DNA from: Setaria digitata
Lineage: Eukaryota; Nematoda; Chromadorea; Rhabditida; Setariidae
Length of the DNA stretch: 64,000 nt
NCBI GenBank assembly: GCA_003640385.1
Contig: RCAB01000004.1
Coordinates: 558,001 to 622,000, forward strand
Reading direction: 5' to 3'
Shown: piece after piece, positions 12,049 to 24,500 of the stretch
How positions within the stretch are numbered: position 1 is the stretch's first letter
Layout: each line of letters starts with the position of its first letter
Position numbers and translations under genes: made by a program
Notes under the pieces: model-generated
Told to the model about the DNA's origin: nothing
What the model saw: only the letters and a program-made list of their open reading frames with translations
Database searches by the model: none

Positions 12049-14037
12049 ATGGACGACTATGAGAAGATTTCGGTAGTAGGACGTGGGGCTCATGGCGTCT
12101 GTTGGCTTTGTCGACGGAAAGATGACGTTTATCGACAAAAAGTTATCATCAAGACAGTGTCACTGGAAGGACTTACACAAGAAGAACAGAACGCCATTAT
12201 GGGTTTTGTCTTTCTCTTCTTTTCTAGATGTGATTTCTTTCTGAGTTGTGTTATTGCAGGAGACATTTGGTATTCCTTGCATTTTTTTTATTAATTCTTT
12301 CATGAACCTACATGTAAGATTTTTGGAAATAGATCACTTCGTTGTTAAGACTTTATGTATAATGCTCATTCCTTATTATGCCAAGTGTTTTAGGTGAGGT
12401 GACCCTACTGAAACGTCTTCATCATCCCCACATTATTGGTTATTATGAGTCGTTCAAGGTTCTTTTCATTTCATGTATTGATCGTTAACTTAGGCTGTTT
12501 GAGTTTGTTTCATTCTTTGGACCATGACGTTGCCCATTTTTCAGCATATTTCACGCGGAAAAGTTTGACAGTCAGCGTTTTCGGTGGCAATTTTGTATTT
12601 TTGCAGACTGAAAATGCCTTTTCAATTGTCATGCAATATGCTGAAGGTGGAACAATGGATAAAATGATTTCAGAACAAAAAGGAATTAAATTTGATGAAA
12701 ATACTGTGCTCAATTACTTCACACAGGTTTTTTTTTTTTGTTGACATATTGAAAGACGCAAAAAAGTATAGATATTGAGATGCCATTGTATACACCAAAA
12801 ATTAATAAATCTTTATTAATAAAGATTGTGAAGCAGAGTTACAAGCCTTTCACTACCTTCTAAAAAAATTTCGCTTTTTCTTTTTAATTAATAAATCAAG
12901 AATTCCTAGAATTGCAAACATTTTCAGGTTGCTATTGGACTTGAATATATGCATTCCAAGCAAATTCTTCATAGGGATTTGAAAACGCAAAATATTTTAT
13001 TAAATAGGAAACGAACTATTGTTAAATTAAGTGATTTTGGAATTAGTAAAGAATTGTCAACAAGAAGTTTGGCATCAACGATCATTGGTACGCCGAATTA
13101 TCTTTCTCCAGAAATTTGTGAAGGTAATGAAGTTCATGTTCTTCGCTTTACTCATCTTTTTGTTTCCTCGCATTTTTCCCATTTTTTTGGTGCTATTTTT
13201 TTATATTCTTCAATGGCTTCTCCTCCAGTCGTATTTTATTTCTAATTCAAAATTCCTTATAAGTTTAAGGCAGGGCATACAATCAGAGAAGCGACTTATG
13301 GGCTTTGGGTTGTGTGTTATATGAACTTGCTGAATTAAAACGAGCATTTGATGGTGAAAATTTACCATCAATCGTTATGAAAATCACTAAAGTATGTTTT
13401 AGCCTTCATAAATTGTTTGATTAAGAAAATAGTAGTTATTCTTGTTCATACATGAAATGAAATATGAATTTTTTTTGAAGATGACTTCTACGCTTCTTTC
13501 GGCAATAGTAAAGGACTTTTTTTTGCTTTAGGGGAAGCATAATCCGATCTCAGAACACTGGAGTGATGATCTGAAGCTGTTGATCAGTTCCATTTTAGAT
13601 GTCAATGAAAACAAAAGACCTTTTCTTAAAGGTTTGTTAAATAAACATCCAAAAAAATTTTTGTAATGTAAAAACTTTTTGTAGTATTGAATTATTTGTT
13701 GAAAATACTTCGCATTACTTTTTTTATAAATATTTTGGTCCTCTATAAATGTTTCTTCCCTTAAATTTTTCAAAGTGAAAGTTTATTGAATTTTCCTTTC
13801 TGCCACTTCAAACCGAACTTTTAAAATTTCCTAAAATATTGCTTTTTCTCCTCTTCCATAGGTTTTCAATTTGCAGAGATTCTCACATGCCCGCTGATTT
13901 TACCGGTTTGTCTCGCAATTAATTTGGATCTTGGTGCGCTACCTTCCTCACCGCCAAAAAAAACTCGTCAAATAGCCTCCTCGAATAGTAGTATTTTACG
14001 TACACAACCTGTAGTGGTAAAATCTGTGGGTTATTGA
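12049..14037 (+). CDS. nekl-2: NEKL-2 (NIMA-related NEK8/9-type protein kinase)
   Basis: This is a Ser/Thr kinase of the NIMA family; in Caenorhabditis NEKL-2 acts in the epidermis in endocytosis and molting. Seven exons join in phase: 12049-12202, 12394-12458, 12607-12726, 12928-13123, 13270-13391, 13532-13631, 13877-14037, giving 305 residues. All kinase signatures are present: Gly loop VGRGAHGV (10-17), ATP-binding Lys35 in VIIK, HRDLKTQN (128-135), DFG (149-151), and the activation segment GTPNYLSPEICEG. Substrate-lobe block DLWALGCVLYEL follows. After the kinase there is only a short basic tail. Vertebrate NEK8/NEK9 carry RCC1 repeats here; nematode NEKL-2 does not, so the short form is expected and not a truncation. 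Confidence 0.95.
12808..12827. repeat. Perfect 20-bp palindrome in a nekl-2 intron
   Basis: A 20-base perfect palindrome built from AATCTTTATT and its complement, in the intron between nekl-2 exons 3 and 4. It is AT-only apart from two G/C pairs, so it may be chance in this composition. Confidence 0.6.
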
Positions 14038-14643
14038 ATATGCAGAACTTAATGAGGAGTTATGGAAAGCACAGTAAGTTATTTTCAAGGAGAAGCAATG
14101 CTATGCCATATCTTTTATCTTGTATTAGTATATTGTAGGGATGAAACAATACATTTCGAATGCTAAAATATGTAATTTTGATGAATACGTATTGAGCTCC
14201 TGAAAAGAATTCTATCGAATTTATAAATTATGTTCCGGAAATGCACCTGATGAGTAACTTGGTTGGAATTTTTCCGTCCTCAGGTCTTCAAATTTCTATT
14301 TTGCGCATATTGCAGAAAAGATGCTCCTTTGTACACATATATCATCATGTGCAAAATAGTTTCGAAACAGTGATTATATATATTTGAAAGGATATCCATG
14401 TAGGAGTGAATTTGTAGTTTGTATGTCAGATTTTCGTTAGTTTTTTTAACTCATTGCTTTTCTTCAACACTTTTTATGTTCCTTAATATTGTGTTAATTT
14501 TGAATTTTTACTAAAGGAAGTAAAATCCTAGTTCTTGCCATTGAGCGCATTTCAAGATGGCATCATTTTAAATAGATTTAAGACTTTGGACATTGGACAA
14601 AATTTTCTATTTTAATGGAGTAATCGATCATCCGTCTTGTATG
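14038..14643. other. nekl-2 3' flank, no gene seen
   Basis: AT-rich sequence after the nekl-2 stop codon, expected to hold its 3' UTR. No feature was recognised. Confidence 0.45.
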
Positions 14644-16260
14644 TTAATGATGAAGATGTTTCGTTTTTAAAGTTTTGGGAAATTTTCTGTTTGATGGTTT
14701 CGAACACTTCGTCAGCAAGCAAGATGCCGGAGAAAAAATAGATATATAATCAGCCAAATGGTAGGAAAGTGAATGAATTTCATGCGATATGAAATGTCCG
14801 AGTATTGCTAACAAAAAGCTTCCCGCAGATGCTGCAATTAAAACATTGTTCAACTTTACGGAGACTTTTCTAAAGTTTTGATTTCAGATTAATTTTCTAA
14901 ACTATTCGCGGGCTACGGTTGGTGGTTGTTAAATACGTTTGAAATACAGTGAAATGTGTTCGAATATTTTAAAAGCAAGCTTCACACAAGTCAAGAAGGC
15001 ATTGTTTTGTTTTGACTGATTCATTTGAACTCCCAAGCAATCAGCAGTTCAGTCATCATTGGTCATATGCGAAAACAGTCAGTCCCGATGTAAAGTAGTT
15101 GGTGAAGACTACGTCTATGGTTTGGATGAATCTGAAGCTAACCGAACGCACATCTTTCTTTCAGGTTCCAATCTTTAACACTTAGCAATTCACCAAGGTC
15201 AAACCGCCCATCAGTATTGTAATAATGTCGATATAGTGTGTGGTATAAATTGACCAGGTGGACAATAAGCGGAAACATGAAGTACAAGCCAATTCGATCA
15301 GATTCCATAAATAACACCACTGACTGCAAGAATCGTTCATTTTTTATATTTCGAATTACTCAGTGAGATTCACGAGTTTGATTCCTAGATTAAAATTTAG
15401 GTGAAAAGTACAATGAATGGACTTAAAGATTTTAGCTCATTTCAACTAAAAATTTATTCTCGTTGAACAAATTTTAGAAAATATTCCATCCGTTTTCTAA
15501 CAACTGAGACTTACTGAAAATTCCTCCTCTAAGTTCTTAATTTAATGTCAATTATGATTAAAATCTAAACCTCAACGGTTAGAGCAATACACTGAATAAG
15601 GTGACATTGATGCAACAGTTCAGGATATGAAAAATTCATCGAACCAGAAGTGCTTGTTAAACCTGAAGTCGTTATTATTGAATAATCAACGAATTTCATT
15701 CTTTCCCAGCTACGATGCAATAAGAAAAAGATGACTGATTTAATCTCCTTCAAAATAGCATATACAAACTGAATAAAGAAATAAGTTATTCCAGAAATTT
15801 TTAAGGTTTTCAAATTGAAACTACCGGACGTAAGATCTAAACAAAGTTCGTCATTAATCAAAAATACCGTCAACCACATAAAAATAAAAAACTTTTCCGA
15901 TAATTAGGAATATCAGTGAATTGTTCTTTGGTCTTGGATTAATTTGTTGCTTCAGAAGATAAAAAATTGTTAGAATTGTAGGATATAAATCAACCACACG
16001 AAAATAAATATTAAATGACAATAAAAATAGTGCTTTCTTGAACAAAACAGCTGCTGCTTTTCAGAAATTAATGCAGGGAAAACACATGCCAACAGGGTCC
16101 TTCGTGCTACAATTGATTGCACCGAATTCACAGACACATAAAGTCTCTTAATCTTGAGACATCTCGATACTAGCCATTTCTCAAGAATGTGAGCACTGAC
16201 AGAAAGCTCAAACATTTCAGCGCAAAACATTAAGTGCAAGGACATATTCGTTTTAACAAA
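14644..16260 (-). other. Possible broken-up or unresolved chemoreceptor-like gene
   Basis: Several hydrophobic open blocks line up on the minus strand: about 16245-16050, 15879-15565, 15329-15150 (after a TTGCAG acceptor near 15328) and 14855-14644 (after CTTTAG). They read like membrane segments. The last ends with a hydrophobic stretch followed by a basic tail (SKPSNRKFPKT), as in many nematode seven-helix receptors, and the first contains HILEKWLVSRC, which loosely resembles the helix-3 end of Sra/Sre-type receptors. I could not join the blocks in phase, so this is either a real receptor with exons I misplaced, a decayed copy, or chance frames. No family assignment is safe. Confidence 0.25.
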
Positions 16261-17156
16261 CGGAATTTTAAATTGATTTGCTCTAAAGTCACAAGTTCCA
16301 CTGACTAGGCCCAGACTGTGTTGTTCCTTACCAGCAAATTTTAAAACAATTTCTTTTCTACTTTAATTAATGATAAAATTAATTTTTGATACAAATATGG
16401 AAGGAAAAGTATACACGTCCTGCAGATTAAATAAAGGCAAGATATAACTTACCTATAAAATATGAGAAATTTTAACCCTTCAGAAGTCCAAGAACTTCCA
16501 CTTCGACTGACAGTTGAACTGATGAACAGTTGATCATGAATGCTGTTATCATTCATGTGCAAAATGTAGGATAGTTTGAGAGAGCAGTTAACGATGGAGA
16601 TAATCCGCAAGAGGTCATTCAAAGTGGACGGAAGCAAGGTCCGTCCACTTTGAATGCTCCCTCTGATAGTGAATTCAGATATTGGCAACGTCAGAAGCAA
16701 TTATTTATGCTTAGCTAATAAAGGGATAGGAAGTAGATATAACTCCTAGGCACCGAGACTCCTTGCTTACCTGTGCTTCGACAGGAAGGGCACTCTTGCC
16801 TGCACTTGCCTGAAGCCAATTGGTCTCGACCTGCTGAAGCCAGCAGTTCGTGCAGGTGCGTGAGAATCGTCGAGCTGGGATGTTAGGGGCATGCTAGCAA
16901 GAAGAAAGTGAAAGATATCGCTGGCAATTCCATCAAACCACTTTCTTCACGGCAGCAAACATCCAAGAAACACTGCTTCAATATTAGTGCCGAACCGGAG
17001 CAGAGCACCGGTACGGAATCAAAGAAGAGTTCTAGTGTAGAACCGAAGCATAATGCGGAGTGCAGAACCTGAAACCTTTCGGAAAAATAAGATTTGAAGA
17101 ACACTTTTTCTAGGCTGTAAAGATCTCGTTGGCCTTTGCTCGAAGATGCAGAACAA
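16261..17156. other. Intergenic, contains a strong hairpin
   Basis: This is the GC-richer flank downstream of the GPCR gene. A minus-strand frame at 16456-16700 ends at a GTAAGT donor, but nothing could be joined to it. The stretch 16750-17050 is close to balanced in GC and open in several frames without family features. Confidence 0.4.
16616..16656. repeat. Perfect 17-bp inverted repeat with 7-nt loop
   Basis: Left arm 16616-16632, loop 16633-16639, right arm 16640-16656. The arms (CATTCAAAGTGGACGGA and its complement) match perfectly. Five more pairs can form outside (16610-16614 with 16660-16664) across a small internal loop, so an RNA from here would fold into a stem of about 22 pairs. 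Function unknown. Confidence 0.9.
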
Positions 17157-20100
17157 TCACACACTATCACTTGATATGAACGGAATGATAGCGACTGCTT
17201 GCTCCACGTTGCTTTCGTTGCCAAATGGGCCACTATTGTACGGCGCCATGTATTTGGCCCGTCGTAACATACATCGATTCGTTGGTGACTGAAATAGTTT
17301 GAATGACTTGCAAGTATTGAAAATCATTGGCAAGAACAGCATATTTCTCCCCTAGTCCATTTCAGATGACACACAGTACACGTGATATGTGCAAGTCTGT
17401 CTACTTGAGTTAGCTGGCTGATTCGTAAACTACTCACCTTTTCCCGCAGAGATCGTTTACATGTCTGAAATGTGCAGCTCCAAAGATACGCAGTAATATT
17501 TTTCCGGAAACGCTCATTCATAAAACAGTAAGTTATCGGATTGGTGCAGGTGCTTATATGGGTGAGCAGTGTTATGTACGCATTCGCCTTTCTGTTCCAT
17601 AAGTGAACCTAAAAGTTTGACTGTAATGAATTTAGGAAGAGACAAAGAGTGAATAATGTTGACAAAAGAAAAAAGAATTGTAAACCAAAGCATACTACAG
17701 ATGCCTTCTGTCTATCAGAAATTCGTAAATTCCGTTATTGAGGATGGCTGTTTGTTAGGTTCATTTGACAATGTTTTTAATTTCAAAGTGGTAGGTAATT
17801 CCTGGTTCCCATCCTTCTAAGCAATAAAATATTTTAAAATTAACCCTTTTTAACAAGCAAAATAGGCTTTTTTCGGGTAACTTATGTTGCTTTTGTTTAA
17901 ACTCCATTACTTACAAACTTTAAGTCACTTCATTAAACTTAAAAAAATCGCCTAATGTTTCATACCCGAACGAGATCAGAAGTTCTTATTGTAAGCCACC
18001 AAATGAAGCTTGGTGTCCAGCAGATAACGAAAGCAATAACAATGATAATTAGCATCCTAATCACACGCCGTTTCGCTTTAATTATTTTTTCCTGAATTAA
18101 TTTTAACTATTAATTTCTTCTGCTATGATTTGATTTGATTTACTTTCCATTTGAAAGACGCAATGATCGAAAACAGTACACTCAATATACTTATATTTTC
18201 CAAACACCTGCGGTCGAATGGCTAATTTCTTAGTGCTTTTTTTTTTTCAAAATTAATTTTAAATTCACTTCTTCAATAATTTTATTCGGATAAAACATAC
18301 AAAATATAAGTAATAATTACAAAAAATATTCAAAAAAAGAGCAAAATATATTACAAAAAATATTCAAAAAAAGAGCAAAATATCTTAACGATAACCTGAC
18401 GATTGCTTCGAAGCATATATCCACACTCATAACTAATACTCATCGTGCCGCTAACTGATGATTTCATTGTAACAGTTCCGCTGAAGTTGAAGTTTGTAAG
18501 ATTTCAATGAACTTGCGACCTTACTATTTTTATAATTAATTATTCGAAAGTAAGTAATAATATGAATAACCTGGAAATAGCCTTGCTTCGAAAATCATGG
18601 TTACAGCCTTCTTTGTTTGATGTATTACATGGAAAGCTTGAAGGACTAACTTTTTCATTGGTGTCAATATTCCGAGCCTGTAATTGGCCACATTCCGGAA
18701 AGTCTCCAAATGTCCTTATAATTTATTTCTTATACTTGTCTAAATTTTGTCCCAATCATACTTGAACTTTTAGAAAATGACGGCAGCTAATTTTTCATGA
18801 TATCGCTTTCCATCTTATCCTTTTTTGAATGAAGTATTCCGATATTTCAAAAAAAAAAAAAAAATAGAATATTCAAGCAGTTTAACAAATGTTTAACTGT
18901 CAGATTCGTCGAGACAGAAGTAAGTTGGTGCAAAAATGGTGATAATAGTAAATACAGAGCCAAGTCTGACTCACAGCTATGTTAATTATGGAAATCCTGC
19001 TTGTAAAGGCTTTATCTGTAAATTGATTCATAAAAGGGAAATTTTTTAACTCACATCATATGAGATATTGAGCACCTTACTACTTTGATCAATTAGTGAT
19101 GATTGAAACCAGTTTGTGAATGATCTCTTTTTCTCTATTGGACCTAAATTTATATCACTTATTATTAAAGTTGAAACTGATGAAGGTTACTAAGAAGATA
19201 GCCATCATCCCATTTTATATGAAGTTAATTTTACACCAACAGATCGAAATGGAAAGAGGTTAAAAGGTTGAACAAATTGGTTTTAAACTTAATATTACTT
19301 TGATAGCATTCCGTATAACTGCGACAACTTGTTGGCCTCATTTCTAATTGGTTATCTGGATGGAGAGTTTTGATTACTTTGCAGTACAAAAGCAACATAA
19401 TAGCAAGTGGTATGAACAACAGTAGCTGAAATATCATTTCCTCGAGGAAAACAACGGAATTATTGTTCATACAATTGCACAATTAAGGGACAGGTAATTA
19501 ATTGGCTCCAGGAGAAGATAAGAAACCCAAAGTTTCACTAACCATTGTGACATGAATTTGATACAGAAAATCAGCCAGAGGGGTAGCTGTGGAACGACAG
19601 CTCCAGTGTGTTTTATATGGAATGGCATCATAAATTACTAATGCGCCAACGTTACTGCCAAATGCAATCAACCATACAAATGATATGAGTGCCAACAGTC
19701 GACGCTGCAATCTATTCTTGTGATAAAAATATCATATCATATCAGTGCATTTATGCTCTTATAGCTTTCTGTTCATTTCCACTATTCCACCATAATATTC
19801 AAATGTTTCATCAAAATTCTGAGAAATTAGTTTAACATGTTTAACAGGCGCTGACAAAAATGATAAACAAGGCGAAATGTAAACATTACCTTCGAAAGCC
19901 AAATTTTAGACTCAAGAGGACGGCATATTGCGTAGTAACGTTCGAGCGCTATTAAGGCTAATGTATAGGCTGATGCGCAAACTGTTACAGCTGAAAGGTA
20001 ATTAATGGTATAGCAACTGAAGTAAACCTTGTTTATTAGTTCTGTTTTGGACTCAAATTTTTTGAAGTAGATTAGACAGAGTGAGGAAAGTTGGAGTAAA

Positions 20101-20868
20101 TTTGGAAACTCATCTAAGTATTGCAAAATCTATTTTTGTTAGTGCAAAAAATAACTGCAGATGAACTATGAGTGAGAGTGTTAGTGGAAGGAGATTGCAA
20201 AAACGATAAGAGAGTCGAAGTAGTACATCCATCTAACTGATTTTCTTTTTTCTGTCCCTGTTGTAACGAATTAGCCAGCGTTAAGCTTGAAACGATATAA
20301 TAACCCGGAAACTGTAAACTCACGCTGCAGGTAGGCAGCGAATTTACAAATGTGTGGTCCCAGCAGCCAACATTGTGATATTTCACTCATTAAAGTTGGT
20401 GGTATACAAATCACTGACCTGAATATTACTTAGTTAAGGTAAATGGTAGACATAAACATTGGTAATCATCGTATAAAGATTAGAAGGGAAGAAAACTGTT
20501 TGCATAAGAATACCCAAATGAACAGTAGCAACCGGGTAGAAACCGCTTCTCCTTTCCCTATAAATGCTTATAGGAATTCTGGAAAAGCTCGGTTTCATCT
20601 GATCCTAGTCCTGTTGGAAGTGTCTGAGACATATTTCTGTCTCGCAACTGTTACTATGATCAGGTTGCGATTCTGTAACTAACCGTAACAAATCAGCAAT
20701 AGCCAAATTCAGCAGTAGCACATTGGTGATTGAACGTGTGGTGCGCCGCTGAAGTTTAGTGATGGCCAATATAACAACCAAATTGCCGAGTAGTGACAGG
20801 ATGAAGATAACGGCGAAACAAAGACCAATGAATACGTTATAGAACGTGAACTGTGGGACGCACTCCAT
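17157..20868 (-). CDS. Cholecystokinin/sulfakinin-type neuropeptide GPCR
   Basis: This is a class A peptide receptor on the cell surface, probably for CCK/s-NLP-like peptides (the ckr type in nematodes). Eight exons join in phase: 20684-20868, 20324-20418, 19890-19990, 19543-19716, 19237-19425, 17966-18091, 17438-17608, 17157-17288, for 390 residues. Helix landmarks are LLGNLVVILAI (TM1), NLAIADLLRSVICIPP (TM2), Cys85 and Cys167 for the extracellular disulfide, ERYYAICRPL (110-119, ERY in place of DRY), CWTP (272-275, TM6) and NPITYCFMNERFRKN (TM7, NPxxY). ERYxAICRPL and NPxxYCFMNxRFR are typical of CCK receptors. The donor of exon 5 was chosen by phase; a small extra exon in the third loop is possible. 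The start is the first ATG in the exon, and further N-terminal exons cannot be ruled out. The C-terminus is SSDSV. Confidence 0.88.
18317..18383. repeat. 34-bp tandem duplication in a GPCR intron
   Basis: Two copies (18317-18350 and 18351-18383) of an A-rich 34-base unit sit side by side and are identical over the second copy's 33 bases. They lie in the intron before the TM6 exon, so they do not affect coding. Confidence 0.85.
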
Positions 20869-21345
20869 ATCTGTGCTTCTAAGTGACGGCCAAAAACGTG
20901 ACGTGGACAAGCACAGAAATTTTTACGTCAAGCTGAATGACAGTTAGAAGCAGTGACAGTAACTCAATTTTTGTCATTTTTCTCATTTTGAGAGCGGGAT
21001 TGGATCGTTACAGCTTTACATATGTTTGGCCGATAAAGAACAAGAAATGGACGGTGTCAAATAATTCCAAGACTTGCCCTAAAAAAGAGCACTTTGGTGT
21101 TGGAGAACAATCATACGTACGTAAAGAAGACTACTTTACTTGCGAGTAAGCAACGAAGACTAATGCAGATTCAGAGAACTTTTTAGCATCAAAAGGTAGG
21201 ATAGAGAAGAGACGTTAAAAATGACGAAGGCAAGAGAAAATGTAAGCGTTTGAATGAAACGTTTATGAATGAGTATGAAAGATTCATTATGGGACGATGA
21301 AATTAACTGGAAGGAAGAGATAGCACAGGATGGGCATCAGCAGCC

Positions 21346-21400
21346 AAATGGATGAATGGATGGACGGATAGATGGATAGAATGTCGTCTGATGGATGGAT
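21346..21400. repeat. Degenerate GATG microsatellite
   Basis: Imperfect tetranucleotide repeats (GATG, GGAT and GATA variants) interrupted once near 21381-21389. Non-coding. Confidence 0.75.
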
Positions 21401-21530
21401 CTCTTTTTTCGTTTAATTAATTGTTGAATATACTTGCAAGCATCCTAGGAAACACTGACTTCTCTTTCCATAATTTCATTAATTTCTACTCTTTTAAACT
21501 TCGAAAGTTAAAATGTACCAATTTGAATTT

Positions 21531-21552
21531 CCCTCTCTCTCTCTCTCCCTCT
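21531..21552. repeat. CT-rich microsatellite
   Basis: About ten CT units with CCCT interruptions. Non-coding. Confidence 0.8.
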
Positions 21553-24500
21553 CCGTCTGTGATTACCCATTCTTTATGCGTATTAAAGTTTATCGTCTAG
21601 TTTATGACTTACGATCGGTTTGAAATGACGAAAAAGCGGAATAAATCATTTCAATGCTCTTGTTAATTTTCCAACACTTGGTTAGATATAAGTTAAAAAT
21701 TCGATGCTTTCTGTCTATGAACTATTCCACAAGCATTGAATTTGTTTCTTTGAAAGCATTTTCTCGACCTCAGTATTGAATTTCATAGTAGGTATTTTTT
21801 CACCGTTCAGAGTGGAACAACAGAACAACAGCCTATGCCTAGGTAGGACGAAATAGATGGTGAATCTATACTTTCTAATCGGTAAAATTGAACTTCACAC
21901 AAGCCTAAAATGTTGATTTATCTTAAAAGCCTCATTTGAATATAATTCCTCCAGATATCTAAATACCAGTGAGGCTAGAAAGATATCCTGAACCACTGTA
22001 TACAAATAAAAATAAAATTTTTTCTTTATAACAAATAAATTCAAGCTCTATTGTAATAAAAAAAAAAAGTGGCAAACGTTATAGGAAACCACTTCTTATT
22101 AGTAGATTTTGATATCTCGAATATTTAATTAGCATATCAAATATTTGCGATAATATCAAAAACAATTCTATAGATGTAATTTCTGTTATTTTTAAAATAA
22201 ATAATACAATGAACAGCAAAAAGCATCTTATTCTTCGTTGATATGGGAATTGGCCTTTTGAAACGTTTAGTATATTTTTTTTTTTTTTTTGCTATAAAAG
22301 ATGAATCGATACTATAGTAGCAATCAATCAGTAGAGAAAACCGAAAAATAAAAATCAACCAGTATGAATGTAATCAGTGGAATTGTAATGAGTAGGCATA
22401 AAGTGTGAAATGTTCAAGTTCCATTAATTCTTGTCAATGACGACTTAAATGATGAAGGGGTGAAATTGCTTTAATTCAATTTTTTGCTAGAAGATAAATT
22501 TCATGAAAGTATATTTGTTTGTTTCTCCTTCGCCTGGATACTTTTTGCTGGCAATATAGAGATGCTATGAATTTCTGTCATCCAATATGTCCTTATAACT
22601 CCATTAATTCAAAGATAAACTTCGATTCAGCTCCTCATGATGGGCAGACAAGATGAATTTCGGGAGCATAGAAACAGAAGTTCCTTGTTCCAACTAACGG
22701 AATTAATGTAAAACTTCCTAGTAGAGAAAACAGGAGAGCCCTTGAAGAAATGAATGATTTGAGGCAAAATTTAAAGCAAAACTTATCCATTTTCAACAAT
22801 AAATCTTACCAATATTTTGTTGTTCAAATGTTTCTAAAAAAAAGAAAAAAAGTTGACGTCTGAAACTGTTGTTTCTCTTTTAGAAATAATTTTCAAAAAA
22901 AAAAACGAGAAAGGAATACTTCATCACACTGCATTTTCCAAATAATAAAAATGCAGGTTACCAATTCCTATCAATTTAGGCTCATTTCTGAATTTTTATT
23001 TGCATGGGAAGAGTATTATTTATTATTGCCCCTTTTAGACTATTGACTGATCACTTACTCCTTACTGGTCAAGTTCAGTATTATTTGGCAATTAGGAATC
23101 AGAAGCAAGTAAACACAAGTGATTTAATTCTCAAAAGAAATATTTTAAGAGCACAGTGCTGTATTACAGATAATTTAGATCCTTCAATAAAATTCACGGT
23201 CCAAAGCGTAAATTTTATCCAACTTCGATAAGTTTGTCTTATTTAATAGATTCCTTTTGCTTATGCTGTGCTTCCATATAATCTTTTTATCAGTATAATA
23301 TTTTAGTTTACAATTTGCTCATATAAAGAAATTTTTTCATGAAAATCTTGGTTTTAACAAGTAAGATTTCCTGTGGAGAGAAGTTACCTATTAGGGGCTT
23401 TATGCTTGAATGAAATGTCACCTTCAAGCAAAACAGACTATAATTAGATTGAAACAACTATGACAGTGTGAAACAACATGTAGCACTCAAAGCAAACCGA
23501 AACATTATAATATTTGCTGTTTCCGGGCAAAAACAGGAAAAAGGCAGACATAAATTTAAAAAGCATAAAAAGTTGAAGCTTCGTAGCACTTTTTCAGATT
23601 CAGAAAAACTTGCACTGAGAAAAAATATGTTTCCATGCCACTAGCTTAGCCTTTCTTTAACTAATTTTGTCTTTGGTTTTGTTTTGGGATGTGAAATAAC
23701 CAAACGGAATTCTCAATCATCGGCACGTCAACTGCCAACATCAAATGATATTTAGGATCTGTTGGTACCAGTTTCAGATTCAGATGAATTTCTTAATCTC
23801 CTGAGAAGTGATGCATTCAACACTTAACTCTCTCCTATATCGGTAGTCAGATGGGGCTCAACATTTTAAAGTAATCTGGAGTGAATTTCACTTTTATTTC
23901 GCATTCTAAAACAAATTCGACTGAACCAAGGTAGAACTGGTAAGGGAAGTGAATGCCTTAATTAAAACAAAATTTTAAGAAATTTATAAGCGACACTAAA
24001 TTAGAATTTTTTTACAATTTCCCTTCAAAAAATTTATATTTTACATTTGTATGGAATTCCAAGCTCTGGAATAGATTTCTTTAGAGACTGTTCCCAATCC
24101 CAATATTTAATCTAACAATCACCAACTATAATCTAAAAGTAAACTTCGTATAGGAAAGTGAGGGAAAAGTGTCAAGTTCTGAATTTCTGTCCATTCATAG
24201 CAACATGGCAATTTGAAAATTGAGAAGAGTAGTGCAGTGTAAAAAGAGAGCCAGTATCTTTTTTTAGTAGTAGGCCAAAGTGGTAGGACTTTCTATGGAC
24301 ATAAAGCATAACTGGAAGCCTTTTCACTTCGAGAGATAAAAGAAATCATAATAAAAGGTCAAATACAATAGGACAAAAAGAATTTCAGGGACATTAAGGA
24401 AGCAATTTGAAGTCAAAAATTCATATTTCCACAAGTACACCTTCCATCTCTAACCAACAAAATCGATTAAGTTATTACATTGTGAATTAAATTTTAAATG

